Shown here: one piece after another, positions 15,484 to 23,575 of the stretch
Numbering within the stretch: the stretch's first letter is position 1
Layout of the letters: each line of letters opens with the position of its first letter
Assembly (NCBI GenBank): GCA_029251165.1
Contig: JAQXDW010000014.1
Location: forward strand, 51,271-115,270
From: Myxococcota bacterium
GTDB lineage: Bacteria > Myxococcota_A > UBA796
Direction: 5' to 3'
Length of the DNA: 64,000 nt
The notes under the pieces: model-generated
What the model was told of the DNA's origin: nothing
Seen by the model: only the letters and a program-made list of their open reading frames with translations
The model's database searches: none
Program-made: the position numbers and the translations under genes

Positions 15484-17408
15484 GCCGCCCGTTCACCACA
15501 CTCCTCGTCGCCAACCGTGGCGAGATCGCAGTCCGCATCCTCACCACTGCGCGTGCCCTCGGCTACCGGACCGTCGCAGTCTTCTCCGACGCCGATGCGC
15601 ACGCCCCCCACGTCGCCCTCGCGGACATGGCGGTCCACATCGGGCCGGCCCCGGTCGCGGAGAGCTACCTCAGCGTCGCGGTCATCCTCGATGCGGCGGC
15701 TCGCGCGGGCGCCGATGCCATCCACCCCGGCTACGGCTTCCTCTCTGAGCGTGCGGACTTCGCGGAGGCATGTGAGGCTGCTGGGATCGTGTTCGTTGGC
15801 CCCCCAGCCTCCGCGATTGCTGCGATGGGCGACAAGGCTGCTGCCCGGCAGCGCATGCAGGCCGCTGGAGTGCCGGTGGTGCCGGGCTACGACGGCGACG
15901 ATCAGTCTGATGACGCCTTCTCGGTTGCTGCGCAGGGCATCGGCTATCCGCTGCTGGTCAAGGCCTCTGCCGGCGGCGGCGGACGGGGAATGCGTCGGGT
16001 GGATGCTCCCGGCGCGCTGGTCGCGGCGCTGGCCTCGGCGCGCGCCGAGGCTGCGGGTGCATTTGGCAGCGATCGGATGCTGCTGGAGCGCCTCATCACC
16101 GCAGGCCGACACATCGAGGTTCAGGTGTTCGCCGATACCCTCGGCACCACCCTCCACCTCGGGGAGCGGGACTGCTCCACCCAGCGACGCCACCAGAAGG
16201 TCGTCGAGGAGGCGCCGTCTCCTGCGGTGTCTGCTGCGCTCCGGGCGCGCATGGGGGCGGCAGCCGTCGCAGCGGCCGAGGCGGTCGGCTACGTCGGCGC
16301 GGGGACCGTCGAGTTCCTGCTGTCCGATCGGGGGGACTTCTACTTCCTGGAGATGAACACCCGCCTCCAGGTCGAGCACCCGGTCACCGAGGCGGTCACT
16401 GGACTCGACCTCGTGGCGCTTCAGCTCCAGGTTGCCGCAGGGCGTCCGCTCGGGCTGGCGCAGTCTGACGTCTCGCTGAGCGGACATGCCGTCGAGGTTC
16501 GGCTGTACGCGGAGGATCCGTCTCGGGGGTATGCCCCCCAGACGGGCACGGTCGTTGCCTTCCAGCCGTCGGATCGCATCCGCTGTGACCACGGGCTGTC
16601 CGACGGGCTCGTCATCTCGCCCCACTACGATCCGATGCTCGCCAAGCTCATCGCCCACGGTCCGGATCGGCCGACTGCGCTTCGACGGCTGGCGCGCGGC
16701 CTGGAGGACACCGTGATCCTCGGGCTGACCACCAACCGGCGCTTTCTGCTCGGGCTGCTGGCGCACCCGACGATGGTCGCCGGAGAGGTCCGCACCGACT
16801 TCCTCGCCTCACCAGAGGCCGCTGGACTCCTGGCCCCGACCACGCCCTCCTCCGAGAGCCTCGCGGCCGCTGCGCTGTGCTTCATGCCCGCCGGAGCCGG
16901 CTTCCGAAGTGCCCAGTCGATGCCCCAGCCGGTCCTGCTTGAGATCGATGAGAAGCCCCTCCGGGTGACCATCGATGGCTGCGGCACCGTCACCCTGCCC
17001 GACGGCACCGTCCACACCGGCTGGCTGCTGCCTGGAGAGGGAACACGCCGACGGCTGGTGCTGGACGGCATCCACCGAGACGTGTGCATTGCCCGAGATG
17101 GCGAGGCCCTCCACCTCACCCACGGCGCAGAGACCATCACGGTCCGCCCGCTCACGCCGAAGGGAGCGGACGAGGTCACCGGGAGCGGCACCGTGACGGC
17201 TCCGGGCGCGGGGTCGGTCATCGCAGTGCCGGCAGCGGTGGATGCTGTCGTTGCGGTCGGCGATCCCCTCGTCGTGCTGGAGGCGATGAAGCTGGAGACC
17301 ACCCTGCGCGCGAGCGTCGCGGGGGTTGTCTCTGCGGTTCGCGTGAGGGTCGGCCAGCAGGTCAAGACCCGTCAGGTCCTGGTGATCATTGAGGAGGCTG
17401 AGACATGA
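15480..17408 (+). CDS. Acyl-CoA carboxylase, biotin carboxylase + BCCP (alpha) subunit, MccA/AtuF-like
   Basis: The 642-residue protein has the biotin carboxylase N-domain (TLLVANRGEIAVRI), an ATP-grasp domain (KASAGGGGRGMR, EMNTRLQVEHPVTE), the C-domain, a linker of about 140 residues, and a C-terminal biotinyl domain with EAMKLE (biotin on K604). This is the MccA/AtuF architecture. It carboxylates biotin with bicarbonate and ATP and passes CO2 to the beta subunit at 11903. The GTG start overlaps the previous stop, and its own stop overlaps the next ATG (atga), so the operon is translationally coupled throughout. Confidence 0.95.
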   Translation: MSRPFTTLLVANRGEIAVRILTTARALGYRTVAVFSDADAHAPHVALADMAVHIGPAPVAESYLSVAVILDAAARAGADAIHPGYGFLSERADFAEACEAAGIVFVGPPASAIAAMGDKAAARQRMQAAGVPVVPGYDGDDQSDDAFSVAAQGIGYPLLVKASAGGGGRGMRRVDAPGALVAALASARAEAAGAFGSDRMLLERLITAGRHIEVQVFADTLGTTLHLGERDCSTQRRHQKVVEEAPSPAVSAALRARMGAAAVAAAEAVGYVGAGTVEFLLSDRGDFYFLEMNTRLQVEHPVTEAVTGLDLVALQLQVAAGRPLGLAQSDVSLSGHAVEVRLYAEDPSRGYAPQTGTVVAFQPSDRIRCDHGLSDGLVISPHYDPMLAKLIAHGPDRPTALRRLARGLEDTVILGLTTNRRFLLGLLAHPTMVAGEVRTDFLASPEAAGLLAPTTPSSESLAAAALCFMPAGAGFRSAQSMPQPVLLEIDEKPLRVTIDGCGTVTLPDGTVHTGWLLPGEGTRRRLVLDGIHRDVCIARDGEALHLTHGAETITVRPLTPKGADEVTGSGTVTAPGAGSVIAVPAAVDAVVAVGDPLVVLEAMKLETTLRASVAGVVSAVRVRVGQQVKTRQVLVIIEEAET

Positions 17409-18268
17409 GCGAGAAGGCTGTTGTTACCTGCGCACTGACCGGTGTACTCACCAACCCTGCCCAGCATCCCGTCCCGGTGACCGCCGAGCAGATGGCGGCG
17501 GCTGCGAGAGAGGCGTTTGATGCTGGCGCCAGCGTCCTCCACGTCCACTTTCGCATGCAAGAGCCGGGGCTCGGGCACATGCCCTCCTGGGATCCAGACG
17601 TCGCGGAGGAGATCATCACCGCCATCCGGGCGGCCTGCCCCGGGGTGATCATCAACCAGAGCACCGGGGTGTTCGGGCCAGACATCTCTGGTCCGGTGGC
17701 CTGCATGGAGCGGATCAAGCCCGAGATTGCAGCCTGCAATGCGGGCTCTCTGAACTACCTCAAGGTCCGTCGGTCCGGGCAGTGGGCCTGGCCGCCGATG
17801 CTGTTCGACAACCCGGTCGAGAAGGTCCAGCGCTTCCTCACCGCGATGGCGGAGAACGGGGCGCGTCCGGAGTTCGAGTGCTTTGACGTCGGGATCGTTC
17901 GCTCGATTGACATGTTCCGGCGCGCCGGAATGACCCCGGATGGGCCGCTGGAGCTGAACTTCGTGATGGGAGTCGCCAGCGGCATGCCGACGGATCCTGC
18001 GCTGCTGGAGCTGCTGGTGGGCTACCGTCCGCCCGACAGCTTCTGGCAGGTCACCGCGATCGGCCGGCAGGAGATCTGGCCCCTTCACCGTCGGGCTGCG
18101 GAGCTGGGTGGCATGCTTCGTACCGGGGTCGAGGACACCTTCTACCTGCCCGATGGCACTCGCTGCCGGGGCAACGGTGACCTCATCGAGGCGATGGTCG
18201 CCATGGCCCGCGAGGTCGGTCGTGAGATCGCCTCACCGACCGAGGCCCGAGCGATCATGGGCCTCTGA
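17405..18268 (+). CDS. Beta-keto acid cleavage enzyme (BKACE, DUF849 family)
   Basis: The 287-residue protein carries the BKACE hallmarks: VTCALTG at the N-terminus, the zinc-binding HVHFR (H46, H48), INQSTGVFG, and the C-terminal GGMLRTGVEDTFY motif. Characterised members such as Kce cleave a beta-keto acid with acetyl-CoA to give acetoacetate and a new acyl-CoA. Here it takes the last place in an atu/liu-like operon, where an HMG-CoA-type lyase would be expected. It either replaces that lyase or acts on a beta-keto product further on. The start overlaps the upstream stop (atga). Confidence 0.9.
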   Translation: MSEKAVVTCALTGVLTNPAQHPVPVTAEQMAAAAREAFDAGASVLHVHFRMQEPGLGHMPSWDPDVAEEIITAIRAACPGVIINQSTGVFGPDISGPVACMERIKPEIAACNAGSLNYLKVRRSGQWAWPPMLFDNPVEKVQRFLTAMAENGARPEFECFDVGIVRSIDMFRRAGMTPDGPLELNFVMGVASGMPTDPALLELLVGYRPPDSFWQVTAIGRQEIWPLHRRAAELGGMLRTGVEDTFYLPDGTRCRGNGDLIEAMVAMAREVGREIASPTEARAIMGL

Positions 18269-18273
18269 TGTCC

Positions 18274-18891
18274 TCAGCCGATCGGCTGGGGATCTTCTGG
18301 AAGGTGACGCAGCCCCATCCAGCCGAGCGCGGCGAGGTGTCGGGCGACCTCGTTGATGGACAGCTCAGGGTTGTCCATCCACCACTGACCGGTGAGGGTG
18401 ACCATGCCGATGAGGGCGTGGGCGTAGATGGGTGAGACCGCAGTGTCCCAGCCCAGGCGGCTGAATTCGTGCTCGAAGATGTCCCGGATGCGCTCGGCGA
18501 GATCAGCGATGACGCTGTGCATGCCAGAGCCTCGGGCGCTGGGCGGGGCGTCTCGGGTGAGCACCGCGAAGCCATCCGGACGCTCAGCGACGTAGCCGAG
18601 GAAAGCGAGCACTGCGGCCTCGAACCGGGCTCGAGGGGGACCGCTGGAGATGGAGCCGGCGACCCGCTGGACGAGCAGATCCATCTCCCGATCGACGATG
18701 ACGGCAAACAATCCTTCTTTTCCGCCGAAGTGCTCATAGATGATCGGCTTACTCACGCCGGCGGCGCGCGCGATCTCCTCGACGCTGGTAGCTTCGTAGC
18801 CATGCTGTGCCAGCACTGCGCGCCCAACCTCGATCAGCTGGGCGCGGCGCTGGCTTGCGGTCAGTCGCTTGGTAGCCATTGACTTCATCAT
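18274..18891 (-). CDS. TetR-family regulator, probably of the divergent desaturase
   Basis: The 205-residue protein has a classical TetR HTH near residues 25-70 (VLAQHGYEATSVEEIARAAGVSKPIIYEHFGGKEGLF). The C-terminal domain is helical (EHEFSRLGWDTAVSPIYAHALIGMVTLTGQWW). It is divergent from the desaturase gene at 18982, and the 90 bp between them hold phased gtaac repeats, so it most likely represses the desaturase and itself. Several in-frame ATGs (18891, 18888, 18879) precede the domain and none has a strong ribosome binding site. Its 3' end converges on the BKACE gene. Confidence 0.88.
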   Translation of the reverse strand: MMKSMATKRLTASQRRAQLIEVGRAVLAQHGYEATSVEEIARAAGVSKPIIYEHFGGKEGLFAVIVDREMDLLVQRVAGSISSGPPRARFEAAVLAFLGYVAERPDGFAVLTRDAPPSARGSGMHSVIADLAERIRDIFEHEFSRLGWDTAVSPIYAHALIGMVTLTGQWWMDNPELSINEVARHLAALGWMGLRHLPEDPQPIG

Positions 18892-18907
18892 ACCGACTTG
18901 CCATTGG

Positions 18908-18968
18908 GTTACAAATGAGTAACTTACCTGAGCGTAACCTACGGCTGAGTAACCTACGGATCCGTAAC
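18908..18968. promoter_or_regulatory. Phased gtaac operator array between tetR and desaturase
   Basis: gtaac starts at 18919, 18934, 18949 and 18964, an exact 15-bp period. An inverted copy, gttac, at 18908 makes the pair gttac-n6-gtaac. The unit is roughly g(a/c)gtaacctacgg. Overlapping inverted pairs are visible, such as ttac-n6-gtaa at 18924-18937 and tacggatccgta at 18955-18966. The array ends 14 bp before the desaturase ATG, so bound regulator would block the promoter or the ribosome binding site. Confidence 0.75.
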
Positions 18969-18981
18969 TTTAGAGGTTGAG

Positions 18982-19752
18982 ATGATACTGCCCCTCCTGG
19001 TCTTCCTCGCTGGCTACACTCTCAGCGCGCTGACGATCACCATCGGCTACCACCGCAGCCTCGCTCACAATGCGGTGAAGCTCCACCCCATCCTCCACCG
19101 CTTTGTTGTGGTATTTGGAAACTGGATCACCGGCCTTGATCCAAAGGGATGGTCGGTCATGCACCGACGGCATCACGCCTTCTCCGACACCGATAAGGAT
19201 CCGCACAGCCCGGTGAACGTTGGCATCTCCGGCATCCTCCTGGAGCAGCTCCGAAGCTACGAAGCGACCCTCCGTGGACTGGCCCGCAATGACCCTGAGT
19301 ACACCCGCTACACCGAGGGGCTGGACTTTGAGCTGAACTGGCTCAACCGCCACCGGCTGTGGTGGCTTCCCTACCTCGTCCATCCGACCTGTGGGGTGCT
19401 CCTCGCCCTGGCGGTGGATCCGTGGATCGGGCTTGCCTGGGCGATGGGAATCCTCAGCCATCCCATCCAGGGCGGCATGGTCAATGCGTTCGGCCACAGC
19501 ATCGGCGGGCGGAACTTTGACATTGCCGATGAGTCCACCAACAACTCTCTCGTTGCGGTGCTCATTGCTGGCGAGGGCTACCAGAACAACCACCACGCCT
19601 GGCCGGACAGCGCGAAGTTCAGCTACCTCCCTCGCGAGGTGGACTGGGGCTTCGGCGTCTGCCGGCTGCTGGAGAGCGTTGGTCTGGTGACCATCAACTC
19701 CGCGGGCCTCATCCCGGAGTCATCTCAGGCGGCATCCCACACGGTCGGGTAG
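18982..19752 (+). CDS. Membrane acyl-CoA (delta-9-type) fatty acid desaturase
   Basis: The 256-residue integral membrane di-iron desaturase has the three histidine boxes of the stearoyl-CoA desaturase class: HRSLAH at residues 24-29, HRRHH at 61-65 and YQNNHHAWP near residue 200. Hydrophobic segments lie at the N-terminus (ILPLLVFLAGYTLSALTITI) and at WLPYLVHPTCGVLLALAV and following. The family introduces a cis double bond into saturated acyl chains using O2 and an electron donor, adjusting membrane fluidity. It is shorter than many members. ATG 18982 has AGAGG upstream. The operator array and divergent TetR suggest fatty-acid-responsive control. Confidence 0.92.
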   Translation: MILPLLVFLAGYTLSALTITIGYHRSLAHNAVKLHPILHRFVVVFGNWITGLDPKGWSVMHRRHHAFSDTDKDPHSPVNVGISGILLEQLRSYEATLRGLARNDPEYTRYTEGLDFELNWLNRHRLWWLPYLVHPTCGVLLALAVDPWIGLAWAMGILSHPIQGGMVNAFGHSIGGRNFDIADESTNNSLVAVLIAGEGYQNNHHAWPDSAKFSYLPREVDWGFGVCRLLESVGLVTINSAGLIPESSQAASHTVG

Positions 19753-19791
19753 TCCCGCGTCGGTTCCTGAAGGTACACGGCAGCGCTCTGC

Positions 19792-20556
19792 TCAGGCGAG
19801 CTTTGTCGCCACCACACCGTCTCGACCGGTGATCGGATCGATCTCATCGGCGGTTGCGGGTCCGATCGCAACGGTGGTCCGGGTGGGCACCCCGCCGAAC
19901 TCGGTCTTGCCCGAGTCGGTGATCAGCGCGGTGGGCACGCCCCGCTCCTTCGCAGTCTGGTGGATCTTGAGCAGGTCGGCCTCGGACTCCACCGAGAGCA
20001 CCACCTTGGTGAACCGCCCCTGAACCCACAGCGACATCGCCGGGGTCAGCGCGATCTGCATGGCGTCTCCGGCAGCGTCACCCCGCTGGAGCAGCACCCG
20101 CATCGCTGCATGGGCGACCTGAGCGGCGATCTTGCCCTTGCGCATCTTGAGGTCTCGGCGGTAGACGATGACCTGCTTGATCGGACAGCGGTGATAGACC
20201 GAGACGGTCGGCTGCTGACCCGGCGTCGACTCGTGGACGGTCATGGTGTTCCCGGCGACCTCCCGGCGTGCGACGTGGAGGGTTGCGGGGCCCTGTCGGA
20301 TCTCTGTGACCAGCACGCTCGGTGTCGGCACGGCGCAGACCAGGACCCGTCCGCCGCTGAGATCGCGGGGCTGACCGTCCGGGATCGCAGAGAAGTGTGC
20401 GCGCTGAGGTGGCTGTCCTTCCGCTTGAGAGCGGATGTGGAATTGCAGCGCCTCGCCGGCTGGAACGATGGCGCAGCGGTCGAGGATGGGGTTGGTCTGC
20501 GTGCCGTGCGGACTCCGCTGGTGATCGAACAGCCAGATGCCGGTGAAGGGCTTCAT
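19792..20556 (-). CDS. Lipocalin-like domain fused to Pth2-type peptidyl-tRNA hydrolase
   Basis: The 254-residue protein has two parts. Residues ~125-254 match archaeal/eukaryotic peptidyl-tRNA hydrolase 2 (PF01981): KQVIVYRRDLKMRKGKIAAQ, VAHAAM, SLWVQGRFTKVVLSVESE, GVPTALITDSGKTEF and TVAIGPA. Residues 1-120 (GIWLFDHQRS..., repeated short strands ending VSVYHR) resemble a small lipocalin-like beta-barrel; this is a by-eye structural judgement. Pth2 frees tRNA from stalled peptidyl-tRNA. ATG 20556 is preceded by GGAG at normal spacing and no signal peptide is present, so it is cytoplasmic. Pth2 is unusual in bacteria, and the fusion is not one I recognise. Confidence 0.85.
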   Translation of the reverse strand: MKPFTGIWLFDHQRSPHGTQTNPILDRCAIVPAGEALQFHIRSQAEGQPPQRAHFSAIPDGQPRDLSGGRVLVCAVPTPSVLVTEIRQGPATLHVARREVAGNTMTVHESTPGQQPTVSVYHRCPIKQVIVYRRDLKMRKGKIAAQVAHAAMRVLLQRGDAAGDAMQIALTPAMSLWVQGRFTKVVLSVESEADLLKIHQTAKERGVPTALITDSGKTEFGGVPTRTTVAIGPATADEIDPITGRDGVVATKLA

Positions 20557-20597
20557 GGGGGCTCCGTGGTGGGCCTGAACGGTATCATCTGTCCGGC

Positions 20598-20714
20598 ATG
20601 TGGTGGTCTCTTGAGGGCCTTGTCGTCGCACCCGCCATCGAGGAGAGCGTGATAGACGGCCCCGGCAAGGTCACCTGCTGCACGGAGGCTGACCAGGACT
20701 CGGGAGTGGTGTGA
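20598..20714 (+). CDS. Possible small leader-like ORF before the methyltransferase, 38 aa
   Basis: This short ATG frame begins MWWSLEGLVVAPAIEES, has two adjacent cysteines, and ends in a TGA that overlaps the GTG start of the next gene, a coupling pattern used repeatedly in this genome. Third positions are moderately GC-rich. No strong ribosome binding site and no homologue are recognised, so it may be chance. Confidence 0.22.
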   Translation: MWWSLEGLVVAPAIEESVIDGPGKVTCCTEADQDSGVV

Positions 20715-22312
20715 GCGTCTCTGAGGACCCGAAGTCTGTCATCATCGAGTCGGGGAAGCGGCTGTCGGCGTCGAGCCTGTGGTCGCTGCAGCGTCGGTTC
20801 TTCGACGTGGTCGGTGTGTCGGCCTGGCAGGATGAGGTGGTTCCCTCATTTGTGACGTCCAATGCTGCCATCGCACAGGTGTATGCCGAGATCATCTTCC
20901 GGTTCCTTCTCGATGTCGGCCGCCCGATCCGGATCGTTGAGCTGGGGGCAGGGAGCGGGCAGTTTGGCTTCCACTGCCTGCGGGCGCTGGAGGTGCTTCG
21001 CGAGAAGTGGCCTGGAGAGAGCCCCTCGGCGACGTGGATCATGACCGACTTCACCGAGCAGAACCTCCAGTACTGGCGTGAGCATGCGGCGCTGCGGCCG
21101 CTGATGGCGGCCGGTGTGCTGGACGTGGCCCGGTTCGACGCAGAGTCCGACACCGAGATGCGGCTCCAGATCGCGGATGTGCAGTGGGCAGATGCTGAGG
21201 GTCCGGTGGTCGTGATCGCGAACTACGTGTTCGATGGACTCATCCAGGACGTCTTCCGGATCCAGGAGGGTCGGCTGGAGGAAGGGCGCCCGGTGCTGCT
21301 CACCGACGCTGTTGACCTCTCGGATCCCGAGCTGATCAGTCACATCACTGTCCAGTATCAGTATGGCCCTCCCCCAGAGCCTCCCTATGCCGATCCGCTT
21401 CGGTGCCAGATCCTCGCCGACTACCAGAGCAAGCTGGGAGACGCCGCTTTTGGGATACCCATCGGCGCGCTGGATGCGCTGGATTCACTGAGCGCGCTGA
21501 GCGACGGTCCGCTGCTGCTGCTGGCTGCCGACAAGGGCTACAGCCACGCCCACCAGCTCCTCGACGAGGGCGGCCTGGAGCCGGCATCTCATGGGAGCGT
21601 CTCGTTCATGGTCAATTTTGACGCCGTGGGACGCTACATTCGAGAGCGCGGCGGGTTCTCCTGGCACACCTCTGCTCGGGCGGGCTCTCTGGAGTTCATG
21701 ATGGGGATGCTCTCCGGCACTCCGCAGTCGATCCCCCGCACGGTCCTGGAGTTCGACCGCTCCCTGGAGCGCTTCAGCCCCATTGACTTCTGCGAGCTGA
21801 AGCAGGCCATCGAGGACGCTGAGCAGCCGAGCCTCTCCGCTTGTCTCGCGCTGCTGCGCCTGAGCTGCTGGGATCCGGAGACCTTCTACGGACTCCATGA
21901 GGCGCTGATCAGCGCAGCCGATGCGGCGGATGAGGCGGAGCTTGGGTTTCTTCGTCGCGCGCTGACCTGCGTCTGGGACAACTTCTACACCCTCCGTCAG
22001 GACCAGGACATCGCCTTCGCCATCGCGCGTGTCCGCTACCAGATCGATGATCATCAGCAGGCACTCGACCTCTACCGTGCGTCGCTTCAGCTGCACGGCG
22101 ATGATGTCGCCACCCACCACAACATCGGCCTGTGCCTCTACCACCTCGGCAGCCTCGAGGCGGCCCTGGAGTGCTTCAGCCATGCCCTCGTGCTGGACCC
22201 TGACTACGCGCGCTCTCAGGACTGGCATCGTCAGGTCTCCGCCGCGCTGGACGGCACGGAGCAGGATCCGGGTCGTGACTGTGAGCGAGTGCCGGCGGGG
22301 GGCGTGAGATAG
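20711..22312 (+). CDS. MidA-like SAM-dependent methyltransferase with C-terminal TPR region
   Basis: The 533-residue protein has a Rossmann methyltransferase core with the SAM-binding motif RIVELGAGSGQFG near residue 75 and a later VIANYVFDGLIQDVFRI segment near residue 165. This arrangement recalls MidA/NDUFAF7 (PF02636), which methylates an arginine of a complex I subunit. The last ~90 residues contain TPR-like repeats (DDHQQALDLYRASLQLHGDD, THHNIGLCLYHLGSLEAALE). The substrate is unknown, and no nuo genes are nearby. GTG 20711 follows a GGGAG site. It precedes the LRR gene on the same strand by 10 bp. Confidence 0.7.
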   Translation: MSVSEDPKSVIIESGKRLSASSLWSLQRRFFDVVGVSAWQDEVVPSFVTSNAAIAQVYAEIIFRFLLDVGRPIRIVELGAGSGQFGFHCLRALEVLREKWPGESPSATWIMTDFTEQNLQYWREHAALRPLMAAGVLDVARFDAESDTEMRLQIADVQWADAEGPVVVIANYVFDGLIQDVFRIQEGRLEEGRPVLLTDAVDLSDPELISHITVQYQYGPPPEPPYADPLRCQILADYQSKLGDAAFGIPIGALDALDSLSALSDGPLLLLAADKGYSHAHQLLDEGGLEPASHGSVSFMVNFDAVGRYIRERGGFSWHTSARAGSLEFMMGMLSGTPQSIPRTVLEFDRSLERFSPIDFCELKQAIEDAEQPSLSACLALLRLSCWDPETFYGLHEALISAADAADEAELGFLRRALTCVWDNFYTLRQDQDIAFAIARVRYQIDDHQQALDLYRASLQLHGDDVATHHNIGLCLYHLGSLEAALECFSHALVLDPDYARSQDWHRQVSAALDGTEQDPGRDCERVPAGGVR

Positions 22313-22322
22313 TGCTGTCACG

Positions 22323-23573
22323 ATGATCCAGCGACTCTCTGACATGCTCCGTCACCCGGATGCAACGATTCGGCGGCAGGGCGTCGAGCTGGCGGAGAGC
22401 CTGGCAGAAGCCCCTGAGAACCATGCGATGCTGTGCGAAGCGAAGCTCGATGCTTCAAGGATCCCCACCGGGGTCGTGGCGGCGCTGATGCTTCGCCTTC
22501 CCCGAGGCGTGCTGTCGACCGCACCGGGCCGCTCGCTGATGCTGAAGCTGCCGTTCAACCTCCCAGAGCTGGCCCTGCTCGCCGACCGCCCCCGGCTGGG
22601 AGGGCTGCACATTGTGGAGGCGGAGCCGAGCGCGCTGCCGCCGATCACCTTTCCCGCGCACCTGACCGGACTGACCTTGTATTGCCTCCGCTCTGCGTCC
22701 TTGCTGGAGGCTGTGGTGGCCTCGGAGCTGCCGGCGCTCACGGAGCTGAACCTCGACCAGCTCGATGATGCCGTCGAGCTCTCCGGGCTCGGGCTGCTCT
22801 CGACGCTCCACTCCCTGGCCATCCAGAGCGCACCGGGAGTCCTCCTGACCGTGCTCCCGCCAACGCTGCGCTGCCTCCGCCTGGAGCGCGTCCGCCTTGC
22901 GCCCGATGCCCTGTCGCTTGCCAGGGGGCTCACTGAGCTGTCGGTGGTGGACTGCGGGGTGGACGGACTGCTCGACCTGCCCAGCCCGGGCGCGCTGCGT
23001 CGCATCCGGCTGGAGGGAATGGCGCTGACGGCCATTCCTGCCGGGCTGCTGGCTCAGCCGGACCTGACGAGCCTGTCGCTGTGCCGCAACGGCCTGCTGG
23101 CCTTGCCGGAGAGCATCTGGACAATGGCCTGGCTTGAGGAGCTGCAGGTGTCTGACAACCGGCTGTTTATCCTGCCGCAGAGCATCGGACAGCTCACCGC
23201 GCTGCGCTGTCTAGATCTCTCCAGCAACCAGCTCACCACGCTGCCGGACAGCATCCGGGGACTGACTGCGCTGGAGGAGCTGATGCTGCAGGACAACCCC
23301 CTGAGCACGCTGCCGGATGCGGTGGGGGCGCTTCGGTCGCTGAAGAAGCTGTGGCTGGGGCGGACGGGGCTGACGGCGCTGCCGCCGTGTCTGTTTGACC
23401 TGCCGCAGCTGGAGGAGCTGGAGCTTCGCGGGCTTCAGATCCGTCAGTTTCCCCCTCCGGAGGCGTTCCCCATGCTGCGTCGAGTCCGCATCGATCGCGC
23501 CCGAGAAGGCGCTGCCCGTCAGTGGTCTCGCCAGCGCATTCGTGCGGGTCGAGCCCCGCTGCTGGTTCAGTGA
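22323..23573 (+). CDS. Leucine-rich-repeat protein
   Basis: The 416-residue protein has irregular helical/LRR-like sequence in the first half. From about residue 240 it has six or more canonical ~23-residue LRRs of the bacterial/plant 'LPxSI' type (LTSLSLCRNGLLALPESI, LRCLDLSSNQLTTLPDSI, LEELMLQDNPLSTLPDAV and so on). There is no signal peptide, and a basic C-terminal tail ends the protein. LRRs mediate protein binding; a kinase or other domain is not present. Its stop overlaps the potential GTG start of the next gene (gtga). Confidence 0.88.
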   Translation: MIQRLSDMLRHPDATIRRQGVELAESLAEAPENHAMLCEAKLDASRIPTGVVAALMLRLPRGVLSTAPGRSLMLKLPFNLPELALLADRPRLGGLHIVEAEPSALPPITFPAHLTGLTLYCLRSASLLEAVVASELPALTELNLDQLDDAVELSGLGLLSTLHSLAIQSAPGVLLTVLPPTLRCLRLERVRLAPDALSLARGLTELSVVDCGVDGLLDLPSPGALRRIRLEGMALTAIPAGLLAQPDLTSLSLCRNGLLALPESIWTMAWLEELQVSDNRLFILPQSIGQLTALRCLDLSSNQLTTLPDSIRGLTALEELMLQDNPLSTLPDAVGALRSLKKLWLGRTGLTALPPCLFDLPQLEELELRGLQIRQFPPPEAFPMLRRVRIDRAREGAARQWSRQRIRAGRAPLLVQ

Positions 23574-23575
23574 GC

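Noticed and set aside
15270..16766. 498-residue minus-strand frame within the biotin carboxylase gene
   Set aside because: It is antisense to a gene with complete ATP-grasp and biotin motifs.
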